Shown piece by piece: positions 1-6,889 of a DNA stretch of 9,896 nucleotides. The stretch covers positions 1 to 9,896 of the forward strand of contig DFGG01000103.1 of assembly GCA_002371695.1 (NCBI GenBank). Reading direction: 5' to 3'. The notes beneath the pieces were generated by a model, which saw only the letters and a program-made list of their open reading frames with translations, had not been told where the DNA came from and did no database searches. The stretch's first letter is position 1, and each line of letters begins with the position of its first letter. This stretch comes from a bacterium UBA3756 (lineage in GTDB: Bacteria > Bacteroidota > Bacteroidia > Bacteroidales > Bacteroidaceae). The position numbers and the translations under genes are program-made.

Positions 1-23
1 TGTTCAATCTTCAATGTTCAATC
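1..23. repeat. Short direct repeat TGTTCAATC at the 3' end of ptpA
   Basis: TGTTCAATC occurs at 1-9 and 15-23, separated by TTCAA. The second copy overlaps the stop codon of the peptidase gene that ends here. No hairpin or T-run typical of a terminator is visible in the 21 bases available beyond the stop. It may be part of a longer simple repeat outside the window. Confidence 0.5.
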
Positions 24-2205
24 ATTTCAGGTAATCTTCAAAATACCGGGTGATGCGCTCATGCAGATGTACGCTGGCATGGCCTCTCATGTTGTGAGGC
101 TCGCCAGGGTAGGCGAAGAAATCGGGCTGCGTGCCGGCCTTGATACAGGCATCGAGGAACGCGAGGCAATGCTGGGGCACCACTGTCGCATCATTGTAGC
201 CCGTGATGATCTGCAACCGTCCCTTCAGGTTCTTGGCCTTGGGCAGCAGACTCGTCTTGGCGTAGCCTATGGGGTTGTTCTCTGGCGTGCCCATATAGCG
301 CTCGCCGTACATCACCTCATACCATTTCCAGTCGATCACCGGACCTCCTGCCACACCCACCTTGAACACGTCGGGGTAGTTGGTCATCAGCGAGATGGTC
401 ATAAAGCCTCCATACGACCAGCCATGTACACCCAGACGCTCCATGTCGACGTAGGGCAGGGCGCGCAGATAGTCCACGCCCTTCATCTGGTCCTGCATCT
501 CTATCTGGCCCAGCTGGTGCCAGGTGGCCTGTTCAAAGTCGAGTCCACGGCGCTCAGAGCCTCTGTTGTCGAGGATGAACACGATGTAGCCTTTTTGTGC
601 CATGTAGGTCTCCCACGACCTGCTGGCCCAGTGCCACGATGCGGCGACGTTATGGGCGTGAGGCCCGCCATAGACGTAGACCACTGTGGGGTATTTCTTC
701 TGCGGGTCGAAGTCGGCAGGCTTCACCATCCTCCAGTAGAGGTCTGTCTGTCCGTCAGCAGCCTTGATGGATCCGTTTTCGAAGAGGGGCTGCTGGTAGT
801 CCTTCCAGGGGTCGGCAGCGTCGAGCAGTGTCTTTGTGGCGTGCTTCCTGGTGCTGGCCGTGATGATGCGCCGTGGTATCTGTGGCGCCGAGAATTTCTC
901 GTAGAGTTTCTCGCCCGATGCCGACAGCTGGCAGGTCTGTGCGACGCCGATGCCCTCGTCGAGCAGGGTACGCTTGCCCGTGGCAATAGCGACGCTGTAG
1001 GCGTTGTCCTGCAGTGGGTGCAGCTCGTTTGAGGTGATGATGATGCTCTTGTCCTTCCGGTTGAAGCCTGCCACGCTGGTCACCACCCATGGCCCCTTGG
1101 TCAGTTGCTGCACCTGCTGGCCTTCAATATTAAATAGGTATAGATGGTTGTAGCCGTCCTTCTGACTCTGCATGACAAACAGTGTCTCGTCCCATGGCAG
1201 GAAGAGTATGGGGTGCTGCGGCTCTACGTATTTATCACTCGTCTCGCGGTATAATTCCCGTTTGCGCTCACCCGTGGCAGCGTCGTAGCTCACCAGTCGG
1301 CAGTCGTTCTGCTCGCGGTTCAGTTCCTGCATGTAGATGGTCTCGCCGTCCGGGCTCCAGGCGATGTTGGTGAAGTATACCGGATTATCCGGATTAGCCG
1401 GATTATCCGGAGTCTTCAGATAGACGGTCTTCTTGGTCAGCAGGTCGTAGATGCCCACGGTCACCTGGTGCGAGGTCATGCCTGCCATGGGGTATTTGTC
1501 GGGCTCATGGCTGGCCTCGCGCTGGAAGATGTCCACCTGAGGGTAGTCGGCCACCATCGTCTGGTCCATCCTGTAGAAGGCCAGCCTGCGGCCGTTGTCG
1601 CTCCAGAAGAGTCCCTCCTCGATACCGAACTCATTGCGGTGTACGGCTTCTCCGTAGACGATTTCACGACTGCCGTCGGTGGTCAGTTGGGTCTCTTCCA
1701 TGCCGTCTCTGATGTAGAGTTGCTGGTCTGCCTTCTTGTAGGCGAGTGCCTTCGAGGCCTTGTTCCATTTGCTCACGGTGACGCCCTTCAGAGCCTGCGT
1801 CCACTCGATAGCCTTCGTCTTGAAGTTGTAGAGCAGTTGCAGGTCGGCATTCCTGAGCATCACCAGAGGCTTGTCGGCATAGGGATAGGTGGCACTCATG
1901 GCCGAATGGATGGGCTTGGTATTCGGTTCGCCGTTGGTCAGCATGGCGTTCACCTCATCGAGCCTGAAGAGCGGTTTCTTCTTGCCCCTGGCGTCGATGG
2001 TGCCTCCCTCCTCGGCATCCTGGTACATCAGTTGCTCGCCCCACCAGGTGAGCCACATGTTCTGTGGCAGCAGCTGTCGGTAGTTGTTGCCGCCATAGTT
2101 CAGGTCTTCCAGCGTGAAGTGTTTCTTTTGTGCCTGCATGGGGTGGGGTAGTGTGGTCAGTGTGAGCACGGCGAAGAGTGCTATTGCTATCTTAGTCTTC
2201 ATCAT
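22..2205 (-). CDS. ptpA: Secreted prolyl tripeptidyl peptidase-like S9 serine peptidase (DPP IV family)
   Basis: The 727-aa product probably releases Xaa-Xaa-Pro tripeptides (or Xaa-Pro dipeptides) from peptide N-termini in the periplasm or at the cell surface. An N-terminal signal peptide (residues 1-25, hydrophobic core IAIALFAVLTL, cleavage after MQA) precedes the DPP IV beta-propeller (about 40-470) and the C-terminal alpha/beta hydrolase domain. Catalytic residues visible are Ser597 in GWSYGG, Asp672 in GYNDATVV and His704 in GEPHNM. Glu192 (NEFGIEEG) and Glu630 (WYEVMYGERY) match the substrate N-terminus clamp known from Porphyromonas PtpA, which is about 732 aa; many blocks (FYRMDQ, MAGGPVIDW-like VAGGPVIDW, FLDAC) resemble that enzyme as I remember it. 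The reading frame is open 96 codons further upstream, but that stretch lies inside the methyltransferase gene and lacks a signal. The chosen ATG has a strong GGAGG 7 nt upstream. The gene overlaps the methyltransferase by 14 nt, so translational coupling is likely. PtpA versus DPP IV specificity is inferred. Confidence 0.9.
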   Translation of the reverse strand: MMKTKIAIALFAVLTLTTLPHPMQAQKKHFTLEDLNYGGNNYRQLLPQNMWLTWWGEQLMYQDAEEGGTIDARGKKKPLFRLDEVNAMLTNGEPNTKPIHSAMSATYPYADKPLVMLRNADLQLLYNFKTKAIEWTQALKGVTVSKWNKASKALAYKKADQQLYIRDGMEETQLTTDGSREIVYGEAVHRNEFGIEEGLFWSDNGRRLAFYRMDQTMVADYPQVDIFQREASHEPDKYPMAGMTSHQVTVGIYDLLTKKTVYLKTPDNPANPDNPVYFTNIAWSPDGETIYMQELNREQNDCRLVSYDAATGERKRELYRETSDKYVEPQHPILFLPWDETLFVMQSQKDGYNHLYLFNIEGQQVQQLTKGPWVVTSVAGFNRKDKSIIITSNELHPLQDNAYSVAIATGKRTLLDEGIGVAQTCQLSASGEKLYEKFSAPQIPRRIITASTRKHATKTLLDAADPWKDYQQPLFENGSIKAADGQTDLYWRMVKPADFDPQKKYPTVVYVYGGPHAHNVAASWHWASRSWETYMAQKGYIVFILDNRGSERRGLDFEQATWHQLGQIEMQDQMKGVDYLRALPYVDMERLGVHGWSYGGFMTISLMTNYPDVFKVGVAGGPVIDWKWYEVMYGERYMGTPENNPIGYAKTSLLPKAKNLKGRLQIITGYNDATVVPQHCLAFLDACIKAGTQPDFFAYPGEPHNMRGHASVHLHERITRYFEDYLK
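1380..1409. repeat. 9-bp tandem repeat inside ptpA
   Basis: Three units of CGGATTATC / CGGATTAGC / CGGATTATC followed by a partial CGG lie in frame within ptpA. On the minus strand they encode a small Asp/Ala-Asn-Pro repeat (DNPANPDNP) in a propeller loop, around residues 267-275 of the mature reading. Because the unit is nine bases, copy number changes keep the frame. Confidence 0.7.
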
Positions 2206-3742
2206 CGTCAGTCCTCCTTCTCCTGTTGAAGTCGTTGTTGTCGCGTCCCTTCCAGTTTTTATTGTCTCTTCGGATATTTCGGTCTTTCCTGTTTCCGCGG
2301 GTGTTTCGGTCATCCCGGTTCTTGCGGGCTTTCCAGTCTTTCCGGTCGTCGCGCTCCTCGCGGTCATTCCTGTCTTTTCGGGTATTCCGGCTATTCCGGT
2401 CATTTCGCTCGATGTCGTGCTTGTGGAAGGTGAACGAGCGGATGTCGGCCACCTCGTTCTGCTCCGTCTCCTCCATTCGTTGCTTAAACTCACGGTTCTT
2501 CTTGAAGCGGTGCTTCTCGGCCATCAGGCGTTTCTCCTCATCGGTCTTCACCACGCCGCCTTCGTGACGGAAATCCTTCAGCTTGCCGTCAAACATCTGA
2601 TACTTCCTGAATTCGCACTCCAGCGAGCCGTTGTAGAGGGGTATCTTGATACTGGGCTTCAGGCCTATCTGCTCGAAGCACTCCTCGCGGTAGCTCAGCA
2701 CCCAGGCATCGTTGCCCTTGAACTGGTGCTTCAGCCGCTCGCCTATCATCCTGTAGGTGCCCAGCAGGTCGGGCGTAGAGATGCGCTCGCCGTAGGGTGG
2801 GTTGGTCACGATGATGCTCTTGTTCTTGGGGGCGGTGAAGTCCTTGAAGTCCTGCTGCTCGATGGTGATATCGGCAGAGAGCCCTGCGGCCTTGGCGTTC
2901 AGGCGTGCCGTGTTCACAGCCTTCATGTCGATGTCGTAGCCGTAGATATGGTGGTTGAACTCCCGTTCCTGGCTGTCGTCGTTATAGATCTCGTCGAAGA
3001 GCTCGGCATCGAAGTCAGGCCATTTCTCAAAGGCATATTCCTTTCGGAAGAGGCCTGGTGCCATGTTGCGTGCGATGAGAGCTGCCTCGATGAGCAGTGT
3101 GCCCGAACCGCACATGGGGTCGATGAAGTCGGTATCGCCCCGCCAGCCAGTCATGAGGATCATGCCTGCGGCGAGCACCTCATTCAGGGGGGCCTCCACG
3201 CTCTCCTGTCGATAGCCCCTGCGATGGAGCGACTCTCCGCTGGAGTCGAGACTCAGCGTGCACTGGTCCTCAGCCACGTGGATGTTCAGGCGTATGTCGG
3301 GGTTGGCCACCGAGATGTTAGGGCGCTTGCCCGTCTTCTCTCGCAACTGGTCCACGATGGCATCTTTCACCTTATAAGATAAGAATTTCGAATGCCTGAA
3401 TTCTTCCGAGAATACCACGGCATCCACGGCGAACGTCCTGTCGTTCGCCAGATATTCTGTCCAGTCTGTCTTCTTGATTTCCTCGTAGACATCATCTGCA
3501 CTCTTCGCCTTGAAGTGCCGGATGGGCTTCAGGATGCGGATGGCTGTGTGCAGTTGGAAGTTCGCGCGGTACATCATTTCCTTGTCGCCCGTGAATGATA
3601 CCATCCTGCGTCCTATTTGTACATTGTTGGCCCCCAGTTGGGTCAGTTCTTTCGCCAGTACAGGTTCCAGTCCCATAAACGTCTTGGCGATGAGTTCGTA
3701 CTCCTGTTGAGGCGCACGGCTCGTAGAGATGTTCTGTTCCAT
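2192..3742 (-). CDS. rlmL: THUMP-domain class I SAM-dependent RNA methyltransferase (RlmL N-terminal type)
   Basis: The 516-aa product resembles the part of E. coli RlmL that makes N2-methylguanosine 2445 in 23S rRNA; the RlmK half is absent, as is usual in Bacteroidetes. A ferredoxin-like/THUMP region spans about 15-170. The Rossmann-fold methyltransferase domain has motif I in FIDPMCGSGT (206-215), the acidic motif II in YGYDID (267-272) and the catalytic motif IV TNPPYGER (313-320), which is typical of exocyclic-amino guanine methyltransferases. After about residue 400 comes a charged linker, and residues 445-516 are a low-complexity tail of Arg, Asn, Asp and Lys ending TDDDED, probably an RNA-binding extension. 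The ATG follows a clear promoter with only a short leader. It is the first gene of a two-gene operon with ptpA. The fold is certain; the exact rRNA position is inferred from the family. Confidence 0.88.
   Translation of the reverse strand: MEQNISTSRAPQQEYELIAKTFMGLEPVLAKELTQLGANNVQIGRRMVSFTGDKEMMYRANFQLHTAIRILKPIRHFKAKSADDVYEEIKKTDWTEYLANDRTFAVDAVVFSEEFRHSKFLSYKVKDAIVDQLREKTGKRPNISVANPDIRLNIHVAEDQCTLSLDSSGESLHRRGYRQESVEAPLNEVLAAGMILMTGWRGDTDFIDPMCGSGTLLIEAALIARNMAPGLFRKEYAFEKWPDFDAELFDEIYNDDSQEREFNHHIYGYDIDMKAVNTARLNAKAAGLSADITIEQQDFKDFTAPKNKSIIVTNPPYGERISTPDLLGTYRMIGERLKHQFKGNDAWVLSYREECFEQIGLKPSIKIPLYNGSLECEFRKYQMFDGKLKDFRHEGGVVKTDEEKRLMAEKHRFKKNREFKQRMEETEQNEVADIRSFTFHKHDIERNDRNSRNTRKDRNDREERDDRKDWKARKNRDDRNTRGNRKDRNIRRDNKNWKGRDNNDFNRRRRTDDDED
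2203..2217 (-). promoter_or_regulatory. Strong Shine-Dalgarno site setting the ptpA start
   Basis: On the minus strand AAGGAGGAC has its GGAGG 7 nt before ATGATG. It lies within the last codons of the upstream methyltransferase gene, whose TAA is at 2194-2192, beyond the ptpA ATG. Most genes in this window lack such a site, so it is notable and decides the start. Confidence 0.8.
2220..2410. repeat. Degenerate repeats encoding the R/N/D/K-rich tail of the methyltransferase
   Basis: The DNA is a run of imperfect units built around TTCGGTC, TTCCGGTC and similar hexamers, reading on the minus strand as NDRN, TRKDRN, DDRK, RKNRDDRN and the like. The regularity leaves several other frames open here, which explains the spurious extension of the ptpA frame and the long open frame on the plus strand. 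Confidence 0.65.
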
Positions 3743-3770
3743 TATTTCAATATTGCCTTCTTTTCGACTG

Positions 3771-3802
3771 CAAAGTTACTCAAAGTCGGGCGAAAAAACA
3801 AA
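3771..3802 (-). promoter_or_regulatory. Bacteroidetes-type promoter for the rlmL-ptpA operon
   Basis: On the minus strand TTTG (3802-3799) is followed by a 20-nt spacer and TAACTTTG (3778-3771), an exact fit to the TTTG/TAnnTTTG consensus for the primary sigma factor of Bacteroidetes. The predicted start leaves a leader of roughly 20 nt before the ATG at 3742. Confidence 0.8.
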
Positions 3803-3829
3803 TAATTTGCTAAAAAATAGTGTCCTTTG

Positions 3830-3860
3830 TTGCGTTATTCGGAATTTTTTCTTAATTTTG
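3830..3860 (+). promoter_or_regulatory. Bacteroidetes-type promoter for the histidine kinase operon
   Basis: TTG at 3830-3832, a 20-nt spacer, then TAATTTTG at 3853-3860 matches the group's -33/-7 pattern. The ATG at 3879 lies only about 18 nt beyond the -7 box, so the leader must be very short. No good Shine-Dalgarno site is seen. This promoter is divergent from that of rlmL; the two -7 boxes are about 75 bp apart. Confidence 0.7.
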
Positions 3861-3878
3861 CCCTCGTAAAGTGATGAT

Positions 3879-5117
3879 ATGGTGACAAATCTGCTATATG
3901 CACGCTTCATCAGCGGTAGTTCTGTGGGATGGATATGGGCGTTCGGAGTGCTTATATTCCTGGTGCTCTGTTGGTCTGCCTACAGACAGTGGCGTGAGTA
4001 CCGTCGGCTGCAGTCCGAGCTGGCCGAGATGGAGAAGGTGTGGCAGAACAATATCCAGTACGAGTTCGTACTCAAGGCCATGCGCATCGCCGTGTGGCGA
4101 TACGATACCACCACCCGCGCCTTCGTCTATGAGAACGATTTCCGTTACGGCACCGCCAGCTATGTGCCCGACAAGGACGAGACCTTCTTCGATACGCTTA
4201 CGGCCATCGACGCTGCCGATGTAGACCGGGTCAGCAAGGCCTTCGTCGACCTCGTCGAGGGGCGTACCGACACCTATCATCAGGAGTACCGCGTCCACAT
4301 GCCCAACGGCTCTTCCTATTGGGAGGAGAGCTATGCCACCATCGTGGAGCGCGATGCCGACGGCAAGCCCCAGAAGATTGTGGGCACATCCCAGCGCATC
4401 GATGCCCGCAAGGAACTCGAGGCCTCCCTCGTTGCAGCCCGCAACAAGGCCGAGGAGAGCGACCGCCTGAAGACGGCCTTCCTGGCCAATATGGGTCACG
4501 AGATACGCACCCCCCTCAATGCCATTGTCGGCTTCGCCGACCTGCTGCCCGTGGTGCAGAGCGAGGAAGACCGCAACCAACTTATCTCCGAGATACAGGC
4601 CAACAACCGCAAGCTGCTCCGTATCATCGACGGTCTGGTGAGCATGTCGAAGATCGAGGCCGGAGCCAAGAGTCTGCTCATGGCCAAGGTCGACCTCAAT
4701 CAGCTCATCCAGCAGATGGTCGACACCTATCAGCCCACCACCAATGTCCAGATGACCTGCTACTGCCCGTTGGCGAAGCTCGAGATCAACAGCGACCGCG
4801 AAAAACTGCTCGAAATCCTCGACAACCTGGTGCAGAATGCCGTCAAGTTCACCACCGAGGGCTCCATCGCCCTGACTTACGAGGTGGAGGGCAATCAGGT
4901 GCGCGTCAGCGTCAGCGATACGGGCAAGGGCATCTCTGAGGCTGATCAGAAGCGCATCTTCGAGCGTTTCGTCAAGGTCGACGAGTTTATCCCCGGCACA
5001 GGCCTCGGCCTCTCCGTGGCCAAGTCGCATGTAGAAAACCTTGGAGGCCAGATAGGCGTCATCTCTGCCCTCGGCACCGGCACCACCTTCTGGTTCACGC
5101 TCCCCCTCGAAGCCTAA
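3879..5117 (+). CDS. Membrane-anchored PAS-domain sensor histidine kinase
   Basis: The 412-aa protein autophosphorylates on His and should pass phosphate to a response regulator that is not in this window. One transmembrane helix (about 16-34, WIWAFGVLIFLVLCW) leaves only some 15 residues outside, so sensing is more likely through the cytoplasmic PAS domain (about 62-175, ending in the PAC-like block YWEESYATIVERDADGKPQ). A short coiled coil (178-197) leads to the HisKA H-box with His207 in NMGHEIRTPLN. The ATPase domain shows the N box LDNLVQNAVKFT (314-325), G1 DTGKGIS (347-353), the F box FERF (361-364) and G2 GTGLGLSV (373-380). All catalytic motifs are intact and there is no receiver domain, so it is not a hybrid kinase. 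It is the first gene of an operon, 5 nt before an exported M15 peptidase. The signal and partner regulator are unknown. Confidence 0.92.
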   Translation: MVTNLLYARFISGSSVGWIWAFGVLIFLVLCWSAYRQWREYRRLQSELAEMEKVWQNNIQYEFVLKAMRIAVWRYDTTTRAFVYENDFRYGTASYVPDKDETFFDTLTAIDAADVDRVSKAFVDLVEGRTDTYHQEYRVHMPNGSSYWEESYATIVERDADGKPQKIVGTSQRIDARKELEASLVAARNKAEESDRLKTAFLANMGHEIRTPLNAIVGFADLLPVVQSEEDRNQLISEIQANNRKLLRIIDGLVSMSKIEAGAKSLLMAKVDLNQLIQQMVDTYQPTTNVQMTCYCPLAKLEINSDREKLLEILDNLVQNAVKFTTEGSIALTYEVEGNQVRVSVSDTGKGISEADQKRIFERFVKVDEFIPGTGLGLSVAKSHVENLGGQIGVISALGTGTTFWFTLPLEA

Positions 5118-5122
5118 GCCCT

Positions 5123-5758
5123 ATGCGTTGCACGCTGCTCATCGCCTCACTGCTCCTGGCCCATTGCTCGCTGCTCCTGGCGCAGACCTTCACGTCTTCG
5201 CCCATCCCCGATTCCGTCTTCCTGCGCATGCAGGGCCGTTCCTATCCCCGCGACTGTTCCGTGCCGCGATCTGAGCTGCGCTACCTGCGCCTCTCCCATG
5301 TCGACGCCCAGGGGCGAGAGTATGTAGGCGAGATGGTGTGCAACAAGGCCATTGCCCAGGATCTGCTCGACATCTTCCGCGAGCTCTATCGGCAGCGTTA
5401 CCCCATCGAGCGCATCCGTCTCATCGACGATTATGAGGCTGTCGACGAACAGTCGATGCGCCACAACAATACCTCCAGCTTCTGCTTCCGTCGCGTCTCC
5501 GGCACCCAGAAGCTCTCCAAGCACGCCCGAGGGATGGCTGTCGACATCAATACCCTCTACAATCCGTACGTCCGTAAAGGGCGCGATGGCCGTCGCATCG
5601 TAGAGCCTGCCACTGCCGCTCCCTATGCCGACCGTTCCCGTTCCTTCCCCTATAAGATTGTGAAGGGCGACCTCCTCCACCGTCTCTTCCTCCAGCACGG
5701 CTTCACCTGGGGAGGCTCCTGGCGCACCATGAAGGACTGGCAGCACTTCGAGAAATAA
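5123..5758 (+). CDS. Exported M15-family metallopeptidase (D-Ala-D-Ala / L-Ala-D-Glu carboxypeptidase-like)
   Basis: The 211-aa product is probably a zinc peptidase trimming or remodelling peptidoglycan stem peptides in the periplasm. Residues 1-20 form a Sec signal peptide (LLIASLLLAHCSLLLA, cleavage before QTF). It contains Cys14, but the surrounding residues do not form a proper lipobox. The zinc-site pattern of the M15/VanY-like fold is visible: His134 and Asp141 in SKHARGMAVDIN, and His208 in the terminal block DWQHFE, with Asp205 as the likely catalytic acid. The family is often annotated as M15 or VanY-like. The ATG follows the kinase stop by 5 nt with no obvious Shine-Dalgarno site, so expression probably depends on the kinase transcript. 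The stop codon is followed 14 nt later by a REP-like palindrome. The exact bond cleaved is not decided by the sequence. Confidence 0.87.
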   Translation: MRCTLLIASLLLAHCSLLLAQTFTSSPIPDSVFLRMQGRSYPRDCSVPRSELRYLRLSHVDAQGREYVGEMVCNKAIAQDLLDIFRELYRQRYPIERIRLIDDYEAVDEQSMRHNNTSSFCFRRVSGTQKLSKHARGMAVDINTLYNPYVRKGRDGRRIVEPATAAPYADRSRSFPYKIVKGDLLHRLFLQHGFTWGGSWRTMKDWQHFEK

Positions 5759-5772
5759 CTGTTTCTTTGCAC

Positions 5773-5833
5773 ATAACACAGGGACGGTTCTTTTGTTATC
5801 AGAACACGCCAACAAAATTAGAGTCCCCGTGTA
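5773..5833. repeat. Decayed copy of the ATAACACAGGGAC palindrome
   Basis: The left arm (5773-5798, ATAACACAGGGAC...TTTTGTTA) is identical to the intact copies. The loop TCAGAACACGCC is in the orientation of the 8735 copy. The right arm (from 5811) starts AACAAAA but then diverges (AGTCCCCGTGTA), so the stem is imperfect. It sits between the M15 gene and the promoter of the PIN module. Confidence 0.8.
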
Positions 5834-5881
5834 CGGAGTATCGTCTTTTTTGATAAAGGATTCCTTTTTTATCGGTTTTTA

Positions 5882-5912
5882 TTTGGTAATTCAGATATTC
5901 TTTGTATATTTG
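5882..5912 (+). promoter_or_regulatory. Promoter of the PIN toxin-antitoxin module
   Basis: TTTG at 5882-5885, a 19-nt spacer and TATATTTG at 5905-5912 fit the Bacteroidetes consensus. The antitoxin ATG is 28 nt beyond the -7 box. A second TATATTTG at 5927-5934 is too close to the ATG to act as its -7 box. Confidence 0.7.
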
Positions 5913-5939
5913 CAGCATCAATCTTTTATATTTGTATAT

Positions 5940-6161
5940 ATGAATGCTACAATAGACATTAGCTATAACCAGATGTTGCTGTTGCTTCAGCAGATGCCCA
6001 TACGTTCCCAGTTGCGTATTGGCAAGGCTTTGACACGTCAGAATATTCGTGCAGAGCTGAACCACTTCCTCGAAACCTTTCGCACGGACGAACTTTCAGA
6101 GGCTGAAATCCTGGCAGAGGTAAAGGCTGTAAGACGTGAGCGCCATGCAAAGAAAGCGTAA
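5940..6161 (+). CDS. Putative antitoxin of a PIN-type toxin-antitoxin pair
   Basis: The 73-aa, mostly helical protein (MNATIDISYNQMLLLLQQMP at the start; C-terminal half rich in Glu/Lys/Arg, ending VRRERHAKKA) resembles small Bacteroidales proteins encoded just before PIN-domain toxins. The block LTRQNIRAELNHFLETF followed by TDELSEAEILAEVKAVR is what I recognise of the family; it would bind and neutralise the PIN RNase and repress its own promoter. The reading frame is open upstream to 5793, but the ATG at 5940 sits at the proper distance from a consensus promoter and matches the family's length. Its stop overlaps the start of the toxin gene by 17 nt, a normal TA arrangement. The toxin is broken, so this antitoxin may have no target here. 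No family name is assigned with certainty. Confidence 0.7.
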   Translation: MNATIDISYNQMLLLLQQMPIRSQLRIGKALTRQNIRAELNHFLETFRTDELSEAEILAEVKAVRRERHAKKA

Positions 6162-6434
6162 TTTTCGCGTTATTGTTGACACCAATTGCTGGATTAGCTT
6201 TCTGATTGGGAGAAGACTTTCGCGTCTTGTTGACTTGTTGAGTAACTCGGTGAGAGATTCGAGCCTACACAGGATGTCAAACTTTGCAGGGATGAGGCTG
6301 ACGACTATCTGTTGGCATTGGCTATGGAGGCGCATGCCCATTATCTGGTTACAGGCGACCAAGACTTACTTGTTCTGCGTGAAATCGGCACCTGTCGCAT
6401 TGTGGATGTTGTATCTTTTGAGAAGCAACTCTGA
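6145..6434 (+). pseudogene. PIN-domain toxin (VapC-like RNase) broken by internal deletion and frameshift
   Basis: The first 34 codons (6145-6246) read MQRKRNFRVIVDTNCWISFL then IGRRLSRLVDLLSN, the classic PIN N-terminus with the metal-binding Asp in VDTN. The frame then shifts, and 6249-6434 in another frame read 61 codons containing CRDEADDYLLALAMEAHAHY and LVTGDQDLLVL, the PIN C-terminus with its two conserved Asp positions, ending in VVSFEKQL and TGA. Together they give about 95 residues, whereas such toxins are about 140; the missing part is the central 40-50 residues, which carry the conserved Glu. The break is near 6247. The product should be inactive. The intact antitoxin upstream and the retained C-terminal codons suggest a recent event. 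A sequencing error could explain the frameshift but not the missing segment. Confidence 0.82.
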
Positions 6435-6450
6435 TTTTTTCATCTGCCCT

Positions 6451-6491
6451 ATAACACAGGGACTTTTTCATGGGTCAGGGGACTCTGACCC
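6451..6491. repeat. Chimeric hairpin: palindrome half-arm joined to a GGGTCAG hairpin
   Basis: ATAACACAGGGAC (6451-6463) is the outer end of the palindrome seen elsewhere, but it is followed by TTTTTCAT and then a different perfect hairpin, GGGTCAG (6472-6478), loop GGGACT, CTGACCC (6485-6491). It lies 17 nt after the broken PIN gene. GGGTCA next to GGGAC also occurs just outside the intact palindromes at 8227 and 9646. Confidence 0.75.
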
Positions 6492-6546
6492 ACTTTTGTG
6501 TATATCGTTGATGTCAATAAATCCTTTCATTTCCAGCAACATAGAG

Positions 6547-6605
6547 GGGACAGATCCTGAGTCATAGCAGTCGTCATACCCAAGTACCTGTCCCAGCGAC
6601 TACAA
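6547..6605 (-). repeat. Second REP-like family, GTAGTCGCTGGGACAG, inverted
   Basis: On the minus strand GTAGTCGCTGGGACAGGTAC begins near 6602 and is followed by CTGTCCCC-type complement at the other end (GGGACAG 6547-6553 with CTGTCCC 6588-6594), giving a hairpin base with a loop of about 34 nt. A related sequence, GTAGTCGCAGGGACAGATAT, occurs on the plus strand at 7182. GTAG at the 5' foot is reminiscent of REP elements mobilised by RAYT transposases. Confidence 0.6.
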
Positions 6606-6664
6606 CGATGTTATCCATTGAATTGCGAATATTTCAATTATTTTTTGATAATAATGTGTACACT

Positions 6665-6761
6665 TATACACTAAATCGTAGAAATAGTTTTGTTATCAAT
6701 GACTTACAGATTTGATCATATACACTAAACGTACATTTTGTATACACTAATTATACACTAA
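6665..6761 (+). repeat. Four phased copies of TATACACTAA
   Basis: Exact copies lie at 6665, 6719, 6741 and 6752, so the start-to-start spacings are 54, 22 and 11 bp, close to whole turns of the DNA helix. An inverted copy, TTAGTGTATA, is at 7057-7066 on the far side of the 22-bp array, with degenerate relatives around 7035-7053. The arrangement looks like a protein-binding array, but no function is known. Confidence 0.75.
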
Positions 6762-6889
6762 CCGACTGTTTGTACGCTACAAGTAGCCACTTTTCCGGAA
6801 AATGGAGGCTCTTTTTTGTTAAAACTAGGTTTCGTAGAAAAATTTGGAGGCTCCTGCCGTTTGAAAGTAACCTTCTGTTTAGCAGTCCG

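Larger units (their letters stand above)
6492..6889. other. Gene-free AT-rich stretch with repeat fragments
   Basis: No convincing gene is seen on either strand. It holds an inverted pair GGGACAG (6547-6553) and CTGTCCC (6588-6594), four copies of TATACACTAA, and two copies of TGGAGGCTC 42 bp apart (6803 and 6845). A short minus-strand frame starting MKGFIDINDIHKS (start near 6531) runs into the GGGTCAG hairpin and could be another gene remnant, but I do not recognise it. Confidence 0.6.

Noticed and set aside
2206..2493. 96-codon upstream extension of the ptpA reading frame
   Set aside because: It lies within the methyltransferase's repetitive tail, is Thr/Gly-rich with no relation to S9 peptidases, and would bury the signal peptide. 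The ATG at 2205 has the Shine-Dalgarno site.
2114..3382. 422-codon plus-strand open frame opposite the methyltransferase
   Set aside because: It is Val/Leu-rich antisense reading of a GC-rich gene with clear domains; no promoter or start signal is seen.
3894..5030. 378-codon minus-strand frame opposite the histidine kinase
   Set aside because: It is antisense to all conserved kinase motifs and reflects codon bias.
6460..6543. Minus-strand frame containing MKGFIDINDIHKS
   Set aside because: It could be a gene start cut by the GGGTCAG hairpin, as with hsdR, but I do not recognise the protein and will not name it.
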